Source: an uncultured Bacilli bacterium
GTDB lineage: Bacteria; Bacillota_I; Bacilli_A; RF39; UBA660
Length of the DNA: 64,000 nucleotides
Direction of reading: 5' to 3'
NCBI GenBank assembly: GCA_944363635.1
Contig: CALVUP010000004.1
Span: 28,154 to 92,153 of the forward strand
Made by a program: the position numbers and the translations under genes. Each line of letters opens with the position of its first letter. The stretch's first letter is position 1. Shown here piece by piece: positions 36,395 through 46,446 of the stretch. The notes under the pieces are model-generated. The model made no database searches. It was not told the origin of the DNA and worked only from the letters and a program-made list of their open reading frames with translations.

Positions 36395-38479
36395 TTATAC
36401 TTTTTTTAAAGCTTTATGATTTTTCATCAATTTTTTAATTCCATAAGGATGTTTAAAAGCAATTGTTACTAATGTATTGGTCACTTCTAATACTCTTCCT
36501 TGCCCAAATACATCATGGTATACATAATCATTGACTTGATAATCCACATCTCCTTCATAGAATTTATCTTCTTTAATTATTTTTTCAGTTGCCTCTTTTT
36601 CCACTGGCTGATTCAAAAGTTCTGGATTAATTTCCTTTATAAATCGACTTGGTAAATTCACTTGTACTTGACCAAATAGCATTCTGCTACGAGCATTTAC
36701 AATATATAATTTTTCTTTTGCTCTAGTAATCGCTACATAGCAAAGTCTTCTTTCCTCTTCTAAATCGGCACTATTCATCATGGAATTGATATGTGGAAAA
36801 ATCCCCTCTTCCATACCCACGATAAACACATAATTAAATTCAAGTCCTTTTACAGAGTGAACAGTCATTAAACTGACTCGATTGGTATCATCTTTATATT
36901 CTTCAACATCCGAAATTAAACTAATTTCAAGTAAAAAGTCTTCAAGAGAAACAAGGCCTTCTCTTTCTTCAAAAGCTCTCGTAATGGATTTAAATTCTTC
37001 TAAGTTTTCAAGACGAATATCAGCTTCTAAAGACTTTTCATCTTCTAATTCTTTCTTTAAACCCGTAACTTCTAAAGTTTTATCAATCAATTCTGTCAGT
37101 GTCGCATCTTTGGAAAACTCTCTTAATTTATCAATCTTTTCTTTAAAATCAAGCTCTTTTGCGCCTTTAATAGCTTCATAATAACTTACATGTTCTTTCT
37201 CTGCATCATCAATAATTTTTTGAATGGTTCTAAGACCTATTCCTCTTTTAGGGGTATTAATGACGCGCAAGAAACTTACATTATCTTTTGGGTTATGAAT
37301 TAATCTTAAATACGCAATTAAGTCTTTAATTTCTTTTCTGCTGTAGAAATAAAAACTTCCAACTACACGATAAGGCATATTCTCCTGTAGAAAAGCTTCT
37401 TCTAAATTTCTAGATTGGGCATTGGTGCGATATAAAACAGCAATTTCATCATAGGAGATTCCTTTATTTGCTAGTTTTTTGATTTCATTTACAACATACC
37501 TTGCCTCCGCTTTTTCATCATTTGCTTTATAGTATTCAATTTTTTCACCATTTCCTTTTTTAGACCAAAGATTTTTCTCCTTACGATTTTTATTGTTTCG
37601 AATAACACAATTTGCGGCATCCAATATCGTTTTTGTCGAACGATAATTTTCTTCTAAAAGAATCGTTTTACTTTCTGGATAATCTCTTTCAAAATTTAAA
37701 ATGTTTTTATAATTTGCTCCACGAAATCCATAAATCGCTTGATCATTATCGCCAACACAACAGATGTTTCGATATTTACTTGAAATCATTTTCGTTAAAA
37801 CATATTGAGCTTCATTGGTATCTTGGTATTCATCAATTAAAATATATTTATATCTTTCTTGATACATTTCTAAAATTTGTTCATGTTCTTTAAATAATTG
37901 AATAGGCAAAATTAATAAATCATCAAAATCAACCGAATTGTTTTCTTTTAATGTCTTTTCATATCTTGCAAAAACTTTTTGGACCACTTCTTCATAATCA
38001 CTAACTGCATATTTTTTATACTCTTCTGGAGTGATTAATTCATTTTTACAACTACTGATTTTGTTACGAATGGCTTTTGGATTATAGATTTTTGGATCCA
38101 AGCCAATTGTTTTTAATATTTTTTTAATTACCGTAAGAGAATCATCACTATCAATAATTGTAAAATTAGATTCATATCCTAAATAATTGTAATTTTCTCT
38201 TAAAAGTTTTAAACCAAAACTATGAAAAGTAGAAATTTGAATATATTTAGCCGTATCTCCAATTAATCCATAAATTCTTTCTTTCATTTCTTTAGCTGCT
38301 TTATTGGTAAATGTAATTGCTAAAATATTATAAGGACTTACATCCAACTCATCAATCAAATAAGCGATTTTCGTTGTTAAGACTTTGGTTTTCCCTGATC
38401 CTGCTCCCGCCAATATTAAAAGAGGCCCCTCATTATATAAAACCGCCTCTTTTTGTTTGTCATTTAATCCTTCTATCAT
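36395..38479 (-). CDS. pcrA: ATP-dependent DNA helicase PcrA/UvrD
   Basis: A 694-residue superfamily 1 helicase. Q motif LNDKQKEAV (5-13), Walker A LAGAGSGKTKVLT (about 23-35), Ia TFTNKAAKEMK, II DEYQDTN (about 215), III GDNDQAIYGFRGAN, IV YRS, V MTVHSVKGLEF, VI VAITRAKEKLY. The C-terminal Tudor-like part (VFGQGRVLEVTNTLVTIAF) binds RNA polymerase in Bacillus. It unwinds DNA in repair and removes blocked complexes. A TATAAT box lies at 38,509-38,514. Confidence 0.95.
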   Translation of the reverse strand: MIEGLNDKQKEAVLYNEGPLLILAGAGSGKTKVLTTKIAYLIDELDVSPYNILAITFTNKAAKEMKERIYGLIGDTAKYIQISTFHSFGLKLLRENYNYLGYESNFTIIDSDDSLTVIKKILKTIGLDPKIYNPKAIRNKISSCKNELITPEEYKKYAVSDYEEVVQKVFARYEKTLKENNSVDFDDLLILPIQLFKEHEQILEMYQERYKYILIDEYQDTNEAQYVLTKMISSKYRNICCVGDNDQAIYGFRGANYKNILNFERDYPESKTILLEENYRSTKTILDAANCVIRNNKNRKEKNLWSKKGNGEKIEYYKANDEKAEARYVVNEIKKLANKGISYDEIAVLYRTNAQSRNLEEAFLQENMPYRVVGSFYFYSRKEIKDLIAYLRLIHNPKDNVSFLRVINTPKRGIGLRTIQKIIDDAEKEHVSYYEAIKGAKELDFKEKIDKLREFSKDATLTELIDKTLEVTGLKKELEDEKSLEADIRLENLEEFKSITRAFEEREGLVSLEDFLLEISLISDVEEYKDDTNRVSLMTVHSVKGLEFNYVFIVGMEEGIFPHINSMMNSADLEEERRLCYVAITRAKEKLYIVNARSRMLFGQVQVNLPSRFIKEINPELLNQPVEKEATEKIIKEDKFYEGDVDYQVNDYVYHDVFGQGRVLEVTNTLVTIAFKHPYGIKKLMKNHKALKKV

Positions 38480-38560
38480 GTTATCACTACCTTTATAAAT
38501 CTATTTCTATTATACATGATATCTTAAAAAATTCCTATCTAAAAGTGAGAATTTTTTCGC

Positions 38561-38842
38561 CTATTTGAATAGATAGGCATGACTACCTGTTCTTGTCAAT
38601 ATCAGTTCTAAAGTATCATTATCAATCCTATAGATAAGCAACCAATCCGGCTCAATATGACATTCTCTTAATCCTCTGTATTTACCTAGTAAAGCATGAT
38701 CTTTATAAATAGGATCTAATTTCTTATTTTCTACTAAACAGGAAATAACCTTTTTTAATTTATCCATAGCAAATCCCTGCTTTTTTATTTTTACAAAATC
38801 CTTTTTAAATTGCTTAGTTACAACAATGGCTAATCTTCCCAT
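38561..38842 (-). CDS. YafQ-family mRNA interferase toxin
   Basis: A 93-residue RelE-superfamily toxin. VTKQFKKDFVKIKKQG (about 8-23) opens it, YKDHALLGKYRGLRECHIEPDWLLIYRID (positions about 46-74) contains the typical H..L.G...g.rE.Hi.pDwlLiY core, and LTRTGSHAYLF ends it with the catalytic His. It cuts mRNA on the ribosome when the antitoxin is lost. It overlaps the DinJ-type gene by 13 nt. Confidence 0.88.
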   Translation of the reverse strand: MGRLAIVVTKQFKKDFVKIKKQGFAMDKLKKVISCLVENKKLDPIYKDHALLGKYRGLRECHIEPDWLLIYRIDNDTLELILTRTGSHAYLFK

Positions 38843-39105
38843 TTTTCAGCATCCTCAAACATTTCATCCACAGTACTGTATTGTTTAGAATCTTCTGCGA
38901 TCATATAGCTTTCCTTAATCGCCTTTTTTGTTTCCTCATTATAATCCTCATATTTTAAATTAAAAGGGACTCCATGTTCTATACATATTTTTTTTAAATA
39001 CATATTTATAGCAACACTCATTGTAATTCCTAAACCATTTAATATTGTTTCTGCTTCTTGTTTTATATCTTTATTTACTCTTACATGTAATACTGTATCT
39101 TTCAT
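38830..39105 (-). CDS. DinJ/RelB-family antitoxin
   Basis: A 91-residue antitoxin. The ATG at 39,105 is chosen because GGGTGA lies 6 nt before it. The N-terminal ribbon-helix-helix (VLHVRVNKDIKQEAETILNG) binds DNA, with GLGITMSVAINMYLK as the second helix, as in DinJ. The C-terminal half (STVDEMFEDAEKW) wraps the toxin. It leads the pair and is expected to repress it through the inverted repeat directly upstream. Confidence 0.88.
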   Translation of the reverse strand: MKDTVLHVRVNKDIKQEAETILNGLGITMSVAINMYLKKICIEHGVPFNLKYEDYNEETKKAIKESYMIAEDSKQYSTVDEMFEDAEKWED

Positions 39106-39121
39106 AATAGTCACCCATATT

Positions 39122-39152
39122 CATTGTATCACAAATGTGATACAATGTGCAA
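39122..39152 (-). promoter_or_regulatory. Operator/promoter of the DinJ-YafQ pair
   Basis: A perfect 12-bp inverted repeat, CATTGTATCACA and its complement (39,122-39,133 and 39,136-39,147), with a 2-nt centre, lies 16 nt before the antitoxin start. It covers the -10 TACAAT (39,123-39,128) and abuts TTGCAC (39,147-39,152). This is the expected place for DinJ/DinJ-YafQ autorepression. Confidence 0.75.
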
Positions 39153-39184
39153 TTTCAATTTTTAATTAAAGCTAAATTTTACAT

Positions 39185-39209
39185 AAAAAAAGAAACAACT
39201 TAGTTTCTT
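39185..39209 (-). terminator. Small hairpin with T run
   Basis: AAGAAAC/GTTTCTT on the minus strand (about 39,203-39,209 with 39,190-39,196), loop of six, followed by seven T. It lies between rplQ and the toxin pair and can end the ribosomal operon as a second terminator. Confidence 0.6.
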
Positions 39210-39346
39210 ACATCGATCTTGCTAATTTTCGTTTTACTTTTGTGTTTTTCTTGCATCTATATTTGATATATTCGTTCATATAGGAATTGCCCTTTCATAC
39301 AGCAAATTTCATTATATTTGTTATACACAGTTTACTTGTAGAAGTC

Positions 39347-39371
39347 AAAAAAAAGACTTTATTCAAGTCTT
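39347..39371 (-). terminator. Terminator of the ribosomal-protein operon
   Basis: AAGACTT/AAGTCTT (39,365-39,371 with 39,353-39,359) followed by a T run, overlapping the rplQ stop codon. Confidence 0.7.
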
Positions 39372-39738
39372 ATTTTTCTTCTTTTGCTTCTGCTTTATCT
39401 ACTAGTTCTAAAATTACCATTAAAGCGTCGTCCCCACGTCTTTCTGTTAATTTTAAAATTCGAGTATAGCCACCTTTTCTATTTTCAAATCTTTTTGCTA
39501 AATCGTTGAAAATTTTATTTACAACTTCTTTGTCATTACGTACAATTGCTAGAGCTTTTCTTCTGGCAACTAAACTACCATCTTTTCCGTATGTAATTAA
39601 TTTATCTACAAGTTTTCTTGTTTCTTTGGCTCTAGTTTCAGTAGTTTGAATACTTTCGTTCATAATAACAGCAATCGCTTGGTTCGCAAGTAAACTTTTT
39701 CTATGTTTACAAGTACGTCCTAATTTTCTGTATGCCAT
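39370..39738 (-). CDS. rplQ: 50S ribosomal protein L17
   Basis: A 122-residue protein, last gene of the S10-spc-alpha operon. [20 protein letters not shown] (2-21) is the L17 start and [11 protein letters not shown] the conserved end region; bacterial L17 is about 120 residues. It lies 18 nt after rpoA. Confidence 0.96.
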   Translation of the reverse strand: MAYRKLGRTCKHRKSLLANQAIAVIMNESIQTTETRAKETRKLVDKLITYGKDGSLVARRKALAIVRNDKEVVNKIFNDLAKRFENRKGGYTRILKLTERRGDDALMVILELVDKAEAKEEK

Positions 39739-39756
39739 TTTTCTTCCTCCTTACTA

Positions 39757-40707
39757 TTAATCATCATCACGTAATTCTAAACCTAATTCTTTAACCTTAT
39801 CAAGAACTTCTTTCAAAGATTTTCTACCTAGGTTACGAATTTTCATCATTTCAGCTTCGCTTTTATTTACTAAGTCTTGTAAATTATGGATACCAGCACG
39901 TTTTAAACAATTATAAGCACGAACAGAGAAATCTAAATCCTCAATTGTTGTTACTAATGCTTTTGTTTTTGGATCTTCTGTTTTTTCAACCATCATACCC
40001 GTTACATCTGCAATTTTATTTGTATCTGCAACTAAATTGAAATGTTCAATTAAAATTCGAGCACCTAATGCAATGGCTTCTTCTGGTTTCATCGAACCAT
40101 CTGTCCATACTTCTAAGATTAATTTATCATAATTTTCATCTTGTCCAACACGAGCATCTTCTACTTCGTAAGAAACTCTTTCAATTGGAGAATATAATGA
40201 ATCGATAGCAATAACTCCATTTTTTCTTGTTTCAAGTAATTTTTTATTTTCTTCACTTCTTACATATCCACGACCATTGGTAATTGTCATTTCAATATTT
40301 AATTTTCCACCTTTTGCAAGATGAGCAATGACTTTATCTGGATTTATAATTTCGATATCAGCATCTCTATCAATATCTCCAGCAGTAACAACACCTTCTT
40401 GATCGGCATGAAGTCTTACAACTTTAGGCTCTGCAGAATGATTTTTTACAACAACACCTTTCAAATTTAAAATAATTGTTGTAACATCTTCTCTTACACC
40501 TTCAATCGTTTGGAACTCATGTTGTACGCCATCAATACGAATACTACTAATAGCAGAACCTGGTAAAGAAGATAACAATACTCTTCTTAATGCATTTCCG
40601 ATTGTAGTACCAAAACCTCTTTCAAGGGGTTCTAATTCAAACTTTCCATAAAAGTTACTTTCAATATTTTCTACGATTTTATAATTTGGTTTTTCGAATT
40701 CTATCAT
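39757..40707 (-). CDS. rpoA: DNA-directed RNA polymerase subunit alpha
   Basis: A 316-residue subunit that nucleates assembly of RNA polymerase. The N-terminal domain has [20 protein letters not shown] (22-41) and [17 protein letters not shown] linker near residue 230 leads to the C-terminal domain ([20 protein letters not shown]), which binds UP elements and activators; LGRKSLKEV follows. Full length for Bacillota. It lies between rpsK and rplQ as usual. Confidence 0.97.
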   Translation of the reverse strand: MIEFEKPNYKIVENIESNFYGKFELEPLERGFGTTIGNALRRVLLSSLPGSAISSIRIDGVQHEFQTIEGVREDVTTIILNLKGVVVKNHSAEPKVVRLHADQEGVVTAGDIDRDADIEIINPDKVIAHLAKGGKLNIEMTITNGRGYVRSEENKKLLETRKNGVIAIDSLYSPIERVSYEVEDARVGQDENYDKLILEVWTDGSMKPEEAIALGARILIEHFNLVADTNKIADVTGMMVEKTEDPKTKALVTTIEDLDFSVRAYNCLKRAGIHNLQDLVNKSEAEMMKIRNLGRKSLKEVLDKVKELGLELRDDD

Positions 40708-40723
40708 AAATTAACCTCCTATT

Positions 40724-41107
40724 TTATCCACGTGGACGCTTTGGTGGGCGACATCCGTTATGTGGGATTGGTGTTACATCACTAATGGTCGTTACTTCTA
40801 ACCCCGCTGTTTGTAATGAACGAATCGCAGTTTCACGTCCTGGACCTAATCCTTTTACCTTAACTTCTACTTTACGCATTCCTAAATCAAAAGCAGCTTT
40901 ACCAGCAGCTTCTGCGGCAATTCCTGCAGCAAAAGGTGTTGATTTTTTACTACCTTTATATCCGATTGCACCACTAGATGCCCAGCTAACTACATTTCCT
41001 TCTTTATCTGTGATGGTAGTAATCGTATTATTGAATGTGGAATGAATATGAGCTATTCCTTCAGGAACATTCTTTTTTACTTTTCTTTTTCTTGTCTTAT
41101 AAGCCAT
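40724..41107 (-). CDS. rpsK: 30S ribosomal protein S11
   Basis: A 127-residue protein. [20 protein letters not shown] (about 19-38) and the C-terminal [17 protein letters not shown] are diagnostic. Part of the alpha-operon segment, 30 nt after rpsM and 16 nt before rpoA. Confidence 0.97.
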   Translation of the reverse strand: MAYKTRKRKVKKNVPEGIAHIHSTFNNTITTITDKEGNVVSWASSGAIGYKGSKKSTPFAAGIAAEAAGKAAFDLGMRKVEVKVKGLGPGRETAIRSLQTAGLEVTTISDVTPIPHNGCRPPKRPRG

Positions 41108-41136
41108 AGTTTAACCTCCTTTTTCTATATTAAACC

Positions 41137-41502
41137 TTATTTCTTTTTGTTTGCTACAGTCTTACCTTTTCCTTTACGAGTACGAGCATTTCTACTTGTT
41201 CTTTGTCCTCTTACAGGTAATCCTTTTTTATGACGAGTTCCTTGATATGAGTTAATTTCCATCTTTGTTTTGATGTTCATATTAACTTCACGTCTTAAAT
41301 CTCCTTCAATTAGTTTATCATCTAATTGTATACGAATATTCGCTAATTCTTCTTCTGATAAATCTTTAACTCTCTTATCAGAATCCACTTTAGCTGCTTT
41401 TAAAATCGTATTTGATAAACTTCTTCCTACACCGTAAATATAAGTTAATGCAATTTCAACCCTTTTATTATCAGGTACATCTACACCTTTTATACGTGCC
41501 AT
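41137..41502 (-). CDS. rpsM: 30S ribosomal protein S13
   Basis: A 121-residue protein. [20 protein letters not shown] (2-21) and the end [19 protein letters not shown] are typical of S13, which contacts the P-site tRNA and L5 in the bridge to the 50S subunit. Confidence 0.97.
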   Translation of the reverse strand: MARIKGVDVPDNKRVEIALTYIYGVGRSLSNTILKAAKVDSDKRVKDLSEEELANIRIQLDDKLIEGDLRREVNMNIKTKMEINSYQGTRHKKGLPVRGQRTSRNARTRKGKGKTVANKKK

Positions 41503-41517
41503 TTCTTACACCTCCTA

Positions 41518-41631
41518 TTACCCTTGTCTTTGTTTGTGTTTTGGATTTTCACAAATAACCATAACTTTTCCATTACGTCTAATTATTTTACATTTTGCGC
41601 ACATCTTTTTTACTGATGGTCTGACTTTCAT
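41518..41631 (-). CDS. rpmJ: 50S ribosomal protein L36
   Basis: A 37-residue protein reading [19 protein letters not shown] then [17 protein letters not shown]. The four zinc ligands are present (two Cys, one Cys, one His), so it is the zinc-binding form. It lies between infA and rpsM, its usual place. Confidence 0.96.
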   Translation of the reverse strand: MKVRPSVKKMCAKCKIIRRNGKVMVICENPKHKQRQG

Positions 41632-41644
41632 ATTATCCCTCCTA

Positions 41645-41860
41645 TTATTTCCTATAGGTTATTCGCCCACGTGTTAAATCATAAGGCGATAGTTCTAGCA
41701 TTACAGTATCCCCTGGTAAGATGCGAATGTAATTCATTCGGATTTTACCAGAAACGTGAGCTTCTACCATATGTCCATTTTCCAGTTGTACTTTGAATTT
41801 GCCACCTGGTAAAATTTCTAGAACTTTTCCTTCTACTTCAATTGTATCATTTTTTGCCAT
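41645..41860 (-). CDS. infA: Translation initiation factor IF-1
   Basis: A 71-residue OB-fold protein: [20 protein letters not shown], then [17 protein letters not shown] and [12 protein letters not shown]. It binds the ribosomal A site during initiation. The start overlaps the map stop by 14 nt. Confidence 0.97.
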   Translation of the reverse strand: MAKNDTIEVEGKVLEILPGGKFKVQLENGHMVEAHVSGKIRMNYIRILPGDTVMLELSPYDLTRGRITYRK

Positions 41861-42611
41861 CTTTCCACTCTCCTGTTAAAATTTCGTATCCATCCTTAGT
41901 CACGACTATAGTATGTTCAAAATGAGCTGATGGAGAATTGTCATACGTTTCTATAGTCCAATCGTTATCTAATATGCAAATTTCAGGACTTCCAAGTGTT
42001 AACATAGGTTCCACTGCAAGAACCATTCCTTCTCTTAAGAGTGGTCCTGTATGAGGATGCCCATAATTTGGAACTTCTGGATCTTCATGAACACTCGTTC
42101 CAACGCCATGTCCTACCAATTCTTTTACAACACCTAAGTGATGCTTTTTTGCGTATTGTTCTATAGCGTATCCGATATCACCGATTCTATTTCCTGGACG
42201 TACTTGCCTCAAGCCTTCATATAAAGACTTTTCTGTATGATACATCAGATATTCTTTTCTTTCATCAATTGAACCAACTTTATAAGTCCAAGCCGAATCT
42301 CCATGATAACCTTTATAGCAGGCTCCAATATCAATTGATATGATATCGCCATTTTTTAGTTTTCTATCATCTGGAATTCCATGTACAACTTCTTGATTAA
42401 TACTTGTACAAAGTGCCGCAGGGAATCCTTCGTATCCTTTGAAAGAAGGTGTCGCTCCTTTGGAACGAATAAAATCTTCTGCTAATTTATCCAACTGTTT
42501 TGTTGTAATCCCTTCTTTTAGAAAACCTTTTAAATATTGATGAGTTTGATAGACAATATTTCCAGCAATTCGTAATAATTCAATTTCTCTTTCACTTTTA
42601 ATAGTAATCAA
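41847..42611 (-). CDS. map: Methionine aminopeptidase, type I
   Basis: A 254-residue metal enzyme that removes the first Met from new proteins. The five ligands are seen in [17 protein letters not shown] (two Asp), [18 protein letters not shown] (His), AVEPM (Glu) and HFEHTIVV (Glu). The start is a TTG at 42,611, preceded by GAGGGA; no in-frame ATG gives a complete N-terminus. It lies between adk and infA as in Bacillus. Confidence 0.95.
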   Translation of the reverse strand: MITIKSEREIELLRIAGNIVYQTHQYLKGFLKEGITTKQLDKLAEDFIRSKGATPSFKGYEGFPAALCTSINQEVVHGIPDDRKLKNGDIISIDIGACYKGYHGDSAWTYKVGSIDERKEYLMYHTEKSLYEGLRQVRPGNRIGDIGYAIEQYAKKHHLGVVKELVGHGVGTSVHEDPEVPNYGHPHTGPLLREGMVLAVEPMLTLGSPEICILDNDWTIETYDNSPSAHFEHTIVVTKDGYEILTGEWKDGKK

Positions 42612-42624
42612 TCAAATCCCTCTT

Positions 42625-43278
42625 TTACTTTTCAATGATTTTTAGAACTTGTTGTAAAGTGTATTCTGGATCTTTTGAACTATCGACCTTATACAAAACA
42701 CCTTTGTTTGTATAAAAATCAATTAATGGAGCTGTTTTTTCTAAATACGTATTGTATCTATTTTCAAAAGCTTCTTCATTATCATCACTACGTTGATAGA
42801 TTTTTCCTCCACACTTATCACAAATTCCTTCTACTTTAGGTTGCATACCGTTTGATGAAATATGATAAATGGCACCACAATCTTTACATACACGTCTTCC
42901 TGTTGCACGCATTTTCAACATTTCCTTTGGTATTTCGAGTTCAATAACACAACCTAAATCCATATTTAACTTTTCTAATATTTCGTCATATTTTTTTGCT
43001 TGTTCAATATTTCTTGGAAAACCATCTAAAATATAACCATTCTTACAATCTTCTTCTTGTAATCTTCTTTCTAAAAGCTCATAAATGATCTCATCGGTTA
43101 CAAGCATTCCTTGAGCCATCATGTCTGAAATTTTTTTAGCAAGTGTATCTTGTTTTTTTGTTGCATCTCTAAGTAAATCTCCTGTTGAAATATGAGCAAG
43201 ATTGTATTTTTCTTTTAACGCTTTTGCAAGTGTTCCCTTACCTGCTGCTGGAGCAGCTAATAAAATTATATTTTTCAT
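42625..43278 (-). CDS. adk: Adenylate kinase (zinc-containing type)
   Basis: A 217-residue enzyme that interconverts AMP, ADP and ATP. P-loop LLAAPAAGKGTLAKAL (about 6-21), differing from the usual GpPGAGKGT by APAAGKGT. YILDGFPRNIEQAK (about 81-94) is the signature. The LID carries a four-Cys zinc site, CKDCG and CDKCGG (about 129-156). Overlaps the secY stop by 4 nt. Confidence 0.95.
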   Translation of the reverse strand: MKNIILLAAPAAGKGTLAKALKEKYNLAHISTGDLLRDATKKQDTLAKKISDMMAQGMLVTDEIIYELLERRLQEEDCKNGYILDGFPRNIEQAKKYDEILEKLNMDLGCVIELEIPKEMLKMRATGRRVCKDCGAIYHISSNGMQPKVEGICDKCGGKIYQRSDDNEEAFENRYNTYLEKTAPLIDFYTNKGVLYKVDSSKDPEYTLQQVLKIIEK

Positions 43279-44543
43279 CTTCTTCTTTGGTACCCTTTCT
43301 TATAATTTCTTGCAAGTAAGCTTCCTTCTAATTGTTTATAAGTTTCTAAAGCAACACCTACAACAATTAGTAATCCAGTTCCTCCAATACTTACAGAACT
43401 ATCTAACTTTGTAACTGCACTAAATAGAATAGGTAATCCTGCTAAAACAACTAGGAATAAAGCTCCTACAATTGTAATTCTTGATAATACTTTTGATATA
43501 TATTTTTCTGTTTCTTTGCCAGGTCTTATTCCTGGTATATAACCACCATTATCTTGTAAATTTTTAGCCATTTCATCTGGTTTTAATTGAATAAATGTAT
43601 AAAAATATGCAAAGAATATTATAAATATTACATATAAACAAAATCCTACAGGAGTTGTATACATAATATAATTATTCACAAAATTTGTAAATCCTTCATT
43701 CCCGATAAATTGAGCAATTGTTGCTGGTATTGCAATTAAGCTGGAAGCAAAAATTACGGGAATTACATTCGCAGAATTTAATTTAATTGGCATAAATTGT
43801 TGTTTTGTCATTGAAACGGTTGATTTGTTTGCATATTGAATTGGAATTCTTCTTTCAGCTTCTTGTACATAGATGACTCCTATTACAATTAAGAAGTATA
43901 CGATAACAAAGGCTGCGAATTTTAATATTCCTGTAACCGTTTCTCCGGTTGTCCCAATCGTAACCAATCCATTAAAAGCTGTTACAAACATTTGTGGTAA
44001 TGTGGCAATGATACCTGCCATAATGATTAATGATACACCATTTCCGATTCCTTTTTGACTGATTTGATCACCTAACCATAATAGGAAAGCTGTTCCAGCG
44101 GTTAAAATGATGGCAATATAGATATGTTCAAAAGTTGAAATTGTTTTTCCAAGATAAGCATATGAGAAAGCAAAACCTTCAATAAAAGCAAAAGCTATAC
44201 CCATATATCTTGTAATTTGATTTAATTTTTGCCTACCTACATGTCCTTGATTTTTAAGTTCTGTAAAATAAGGAATGATATCCATTTGTAATAATTGCAT
44301 AATGATGGATGCTGTGATATAAGGCATAACGCCTAAACCAAAAATTGAAAACCTTTTTAAAGCTCCACCACCCATTGCATTCATAAGTTCAAGGAATCCT
44401 AAACTTCCTGTTAAATCTTGTGTACCTGGCACACGGATATTTGTACCAATAATAAATATAATTAATATACCAAGTGTGAATAAGATTCGTTTTCTTAAAT
44501 CTTTATTCGTTTTTGAAAATATTTGCTTTAAGGGTGCAAACAT
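43275..44543 (-). CDS. secY: Preprotein translocase subunit SecY
   Basis: A 422-residue membrane channel with ten transmembrane helices. GGGALKRFSIFGLGVMPYIT (about 58-77) lies at helix 2, and IPIQYANK and NNGGYIPGIRPGKETEKYI-like text (here DNGGYIPGIRPGKETEKYI) mark the cytosolic loops that meet SecA and the ribosome. It lies between rplO and adk, with 2 nt to rplO. Confidence 0.97.
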   Translation of the reverse strand: MFAPLKQIFSKTNKDLRKRILFTLGILIIFIIGTNIRVPGTQDLTGSLGFLELMNAMGGGALKRFSIFGLGVMPYITASIIMQLLQMDIIPYFTELKNQGHVGRQKLNQITRYMGIAFAFIEGFAFSYAYLGKTISTFEHIYIAIILTAGTAFLLWLGDQISQKGIGNGVSLIIMAGIIATLPQMFVTAFNGLVTIGTTGETVTGILKFAAFVIVYFLIVIGVIYVQEAERRIPIQYANKSTVSMTKQQFMPIKLNSANVIPVIFASSLIAIPATIAQFIGNEGFTNFVNNYIMYTTPVGFCLYVIFIIFFAYFYTFIQLKPDEMAKNLQDNGGYIPGIRPGKETEKYISKVLSRITIVGALFLVVLAGLPILFSAVTKLDSSVSIGGTGLLIVVGVALETYKQLEGSLLARNYKKGYQRRR

Positions 44544-44545
44544 AA

Positions 44546-44989
44546 CTAGATCACCTCAGCTTTACTTCCTGATTCGTTAATCTTTTCTAGCGCACTCTTT
44601 GAAAATTTATGTGCTTGAATAGTTAATTTCTTCTCTAATTTTCCACTACCCAACACTTTTATTCCATCTAATTGTTGTTTAACCATTCCTACTTCTTTTA
44701 ATAAAGCAGGTGTTACTGTTGTACCTTCATCAAATACATTTAAATCTTCTACATTGATTACTGCATATCTCGTTTTAAACATTGCATTACTAAATCCTCT
44801 TTTTGGAAGTCTTCTGTATAAAGGTAATTGTCCACCTTCGAATACAGGTCTAACTCCTCCACCTGATCTTGCATTTTGACCTTTGTGTCCTTTTCCACTT
44901 GTTTTTCCTAATCCACTACCTGGACCTCTACCAACTCTTTTTTTGTTTTGTTTTGCTCCAGGATTCATTTGTAATTCATGTAATTTCAT
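44546..44989 (-). CDS. rplO: 50S ribosomal protein L15
   Basis: A 147-residue protein. [20 protein letters not shown] (1-20) and the Gly-rich [20 protein letters not shown] are diagnostic. Its start touches the rpsE stop (1-nt overlap); rpmD, normally between them, is missing. Confidence 0.97.
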   Translation of the reverse strand: MKLHELQMNPGAKQNKKRVGRGPGSGLGKTSGKGHKGQNARSGGGVRPVFEGGQLPLYRRLPKRGFSNAMFKTRYAVINVEDLNVFDEGTTVTPALLKEVGMVKQQLDGIKVLGSGKLEKKLTIQAHKFSKSALEKINESGSKAEVI

Positions 44990-45498
44990 TATCCTAAAAT
45001 CTCCTCTACTGTTTTTCCACGAAGTTTTGCAACTTCTTCTGGGGTTTTAATTTGTTGTAATGCATTAATTGTAGCAGCAGCCATGTTTGCTGTTGTTCTT
45101 GATCCAAGTGATTTTGATACAATGTCTTTGATTCCTGCAAGTTCTAATACGGCACGAACAGATCCTCCAGCAATTACTCCGTTACCAGCAGCAGCAGGTT
45201 TAATCATAACTCTTGCAGCCCCTTGTCTTCCGATTGCTTCATGAGCGATTGTTCTTCCGTCTGTTAAAGGTATAGTAACGATATTTTTTGTTGCAGCTTG
45301 TATAGCTTTTTTAATTGCATCAGGTACTTCATTGGCTTTTCCGATACCTAATCCAACTTTTCCTTTTTTGTCTCCAACAACTACAGTAGCAGAGAATCTA
45401 CGTTGACGACCACCTTCCGTTACTTTTGTAACACCCTTGATTTCAACAACGATTTCTTCTAATGTTTTTTCTTTTGGAGCCATTTTTCTTTTTTGCAT
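44989..45498 (-). CDS. rpsE: 30S ribosomal protein S5
   Basis: A 169-residue protein. [20 protein letters not shown] (about 14-33), [17 protein letters not shown] loop ([20 protein letters not shown]) and [18 protein letters not shown] are typical. S5 helps decoding accuracy and mRNA unwinding. Confidence 0.97.
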   Translation of the reverse strand: MQKRKMAPKEKTLEEIVVEIKGVTKVTEGGRQRRFSATVVVGDKKGKVGLGIGKANEVPDAIKKAIQAATKNIVTIPLTDGRTIAHEAIGRQGAARVMIKPAAAGNGVIAGGSVRAVLELAGIKDIVSKSLGSRTTANMAAATINALQQIKTPEEVAKLRGKTVEEILG

Positions 45499-45511
45499 AA
45501 ATACCCTCCTA

Positions 45512-45865
45512 TTAGAATTCTAATCCTTTGTTACGTGCAGCATCTGCTAAAGCTTCTACACGTCCATGATATTGGTATCCACCTCTATCAAATACTACTT
45601 TTTTAATTCCTGCTTTGCTTGCTCTTTCTGCAATCGTTTCTCCAACTTTTGTTGCTGTTTCTTTGTTGTTTGCTTTAAGCTTTAACTCTAAAGATGAAGC
45701 AGAAACTAGTGTAGTACCATTTTCATCATCAATGATCTGCGCATAAATGTTAGAGTTTGAACGATAAACGCATAGTCTTGGTACTGCTGTTGTTCCAAAA
45801 ACTTTTGCTCTTACCCTAGCATGTCTAACTTCACGCATACTATTACGAGATTCTTTTTTTATCAT
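45512..45865 (-). CDS. rplR: 50S ribosomal protein L18
   Basis: A 117-residue protein that binds 5S r[23 protein letters not shown] (about 13-32), [14 protein letters not shown], and the end [20 protein letters not shown] are the L18 signature. Confidence 0.96.
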   Translation of the reverse strand: MIKKESRNSMREVRHARVRAKVFGTTAVPRLCVYRSNSNIYAQIIDDENGTTLVSASSLELKLKANNKETATKVGETIAERASKAGIKKVVFDRGGYQYHGRVEALADAARNKGLEF

Positions 45866-45888
45866 AAAAACTTTCTCCCTTCTACTTA

Positions 45889-46419
45889 TTAAGCAGCTTT
45901 CTTTCCTTCTTTACGACGAATATATTCATCTTTATAACGAATACCTTTTCCCTTATAAGGTTCAGGCTGTCTTACTTTTCTTACATTGGCAGCAAATTCG
46001 CCTACTAAAACTTTATCAATTCCTTTGATTGTAATTTCGGTATTTCCATTTGCTTCTACTGTTAATCCATTAGGAATATCAAGTTCAACTGGATGAGAAT
46101 ATCCTGCATTAATAACAAGTTTGTTTCCCTTTACTGCAAAACGATAACCTACACCAATGATCTCTAATCCTTTTTCATAACCTTTAGATACACCAATAAT
46201 CATGTTGTGAATATTTGCGTTCGTAGTTCCGTGCATTGCTTTTAATTGTTCATTATCTCTAGTTAAAGTTAACTCTTCCCCTTCAATAGTTAGATGAATT
46301 CCTTTTGGTAGTTTTAACTCTAAACTTCCTTTAGGACCGTTAACTTTAACAATACCATCATTGTTTTCTACTGTAACACCAGTAGGTATTACTAGCTTTC
46401 TATTTCCGATACGGCTCAT
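45889..46419 (-). CDS. rplF: 50S ribosomal protein L6
   Basis: A 176-residue two-domain protein. [20 protein letters not shown] (1-20) opens it, and [20 protein letters not shown] is the conserved end near the factor-binding site. Confidence 0.97.
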   Translation of the reverse strand: MSRIGNRKLVIPTGVTVENNDGIVKVNGPKGSLELKLPKGIHLTIEGEELTLTRDNEQLKAMHGTTNANIHNMIIGVSKGYEKGLEIIGVGYRFAVKGNKLVINAGYSHPVELDIPNGLTVEANGNTEITIKGIDKVLVGEFAANVRKVRQPEPYKGKGIRYKDEYIRRKEGKKAA

Positions 46420-46446
46420 ATCAACACCTCCTAATATCTTAACTAA

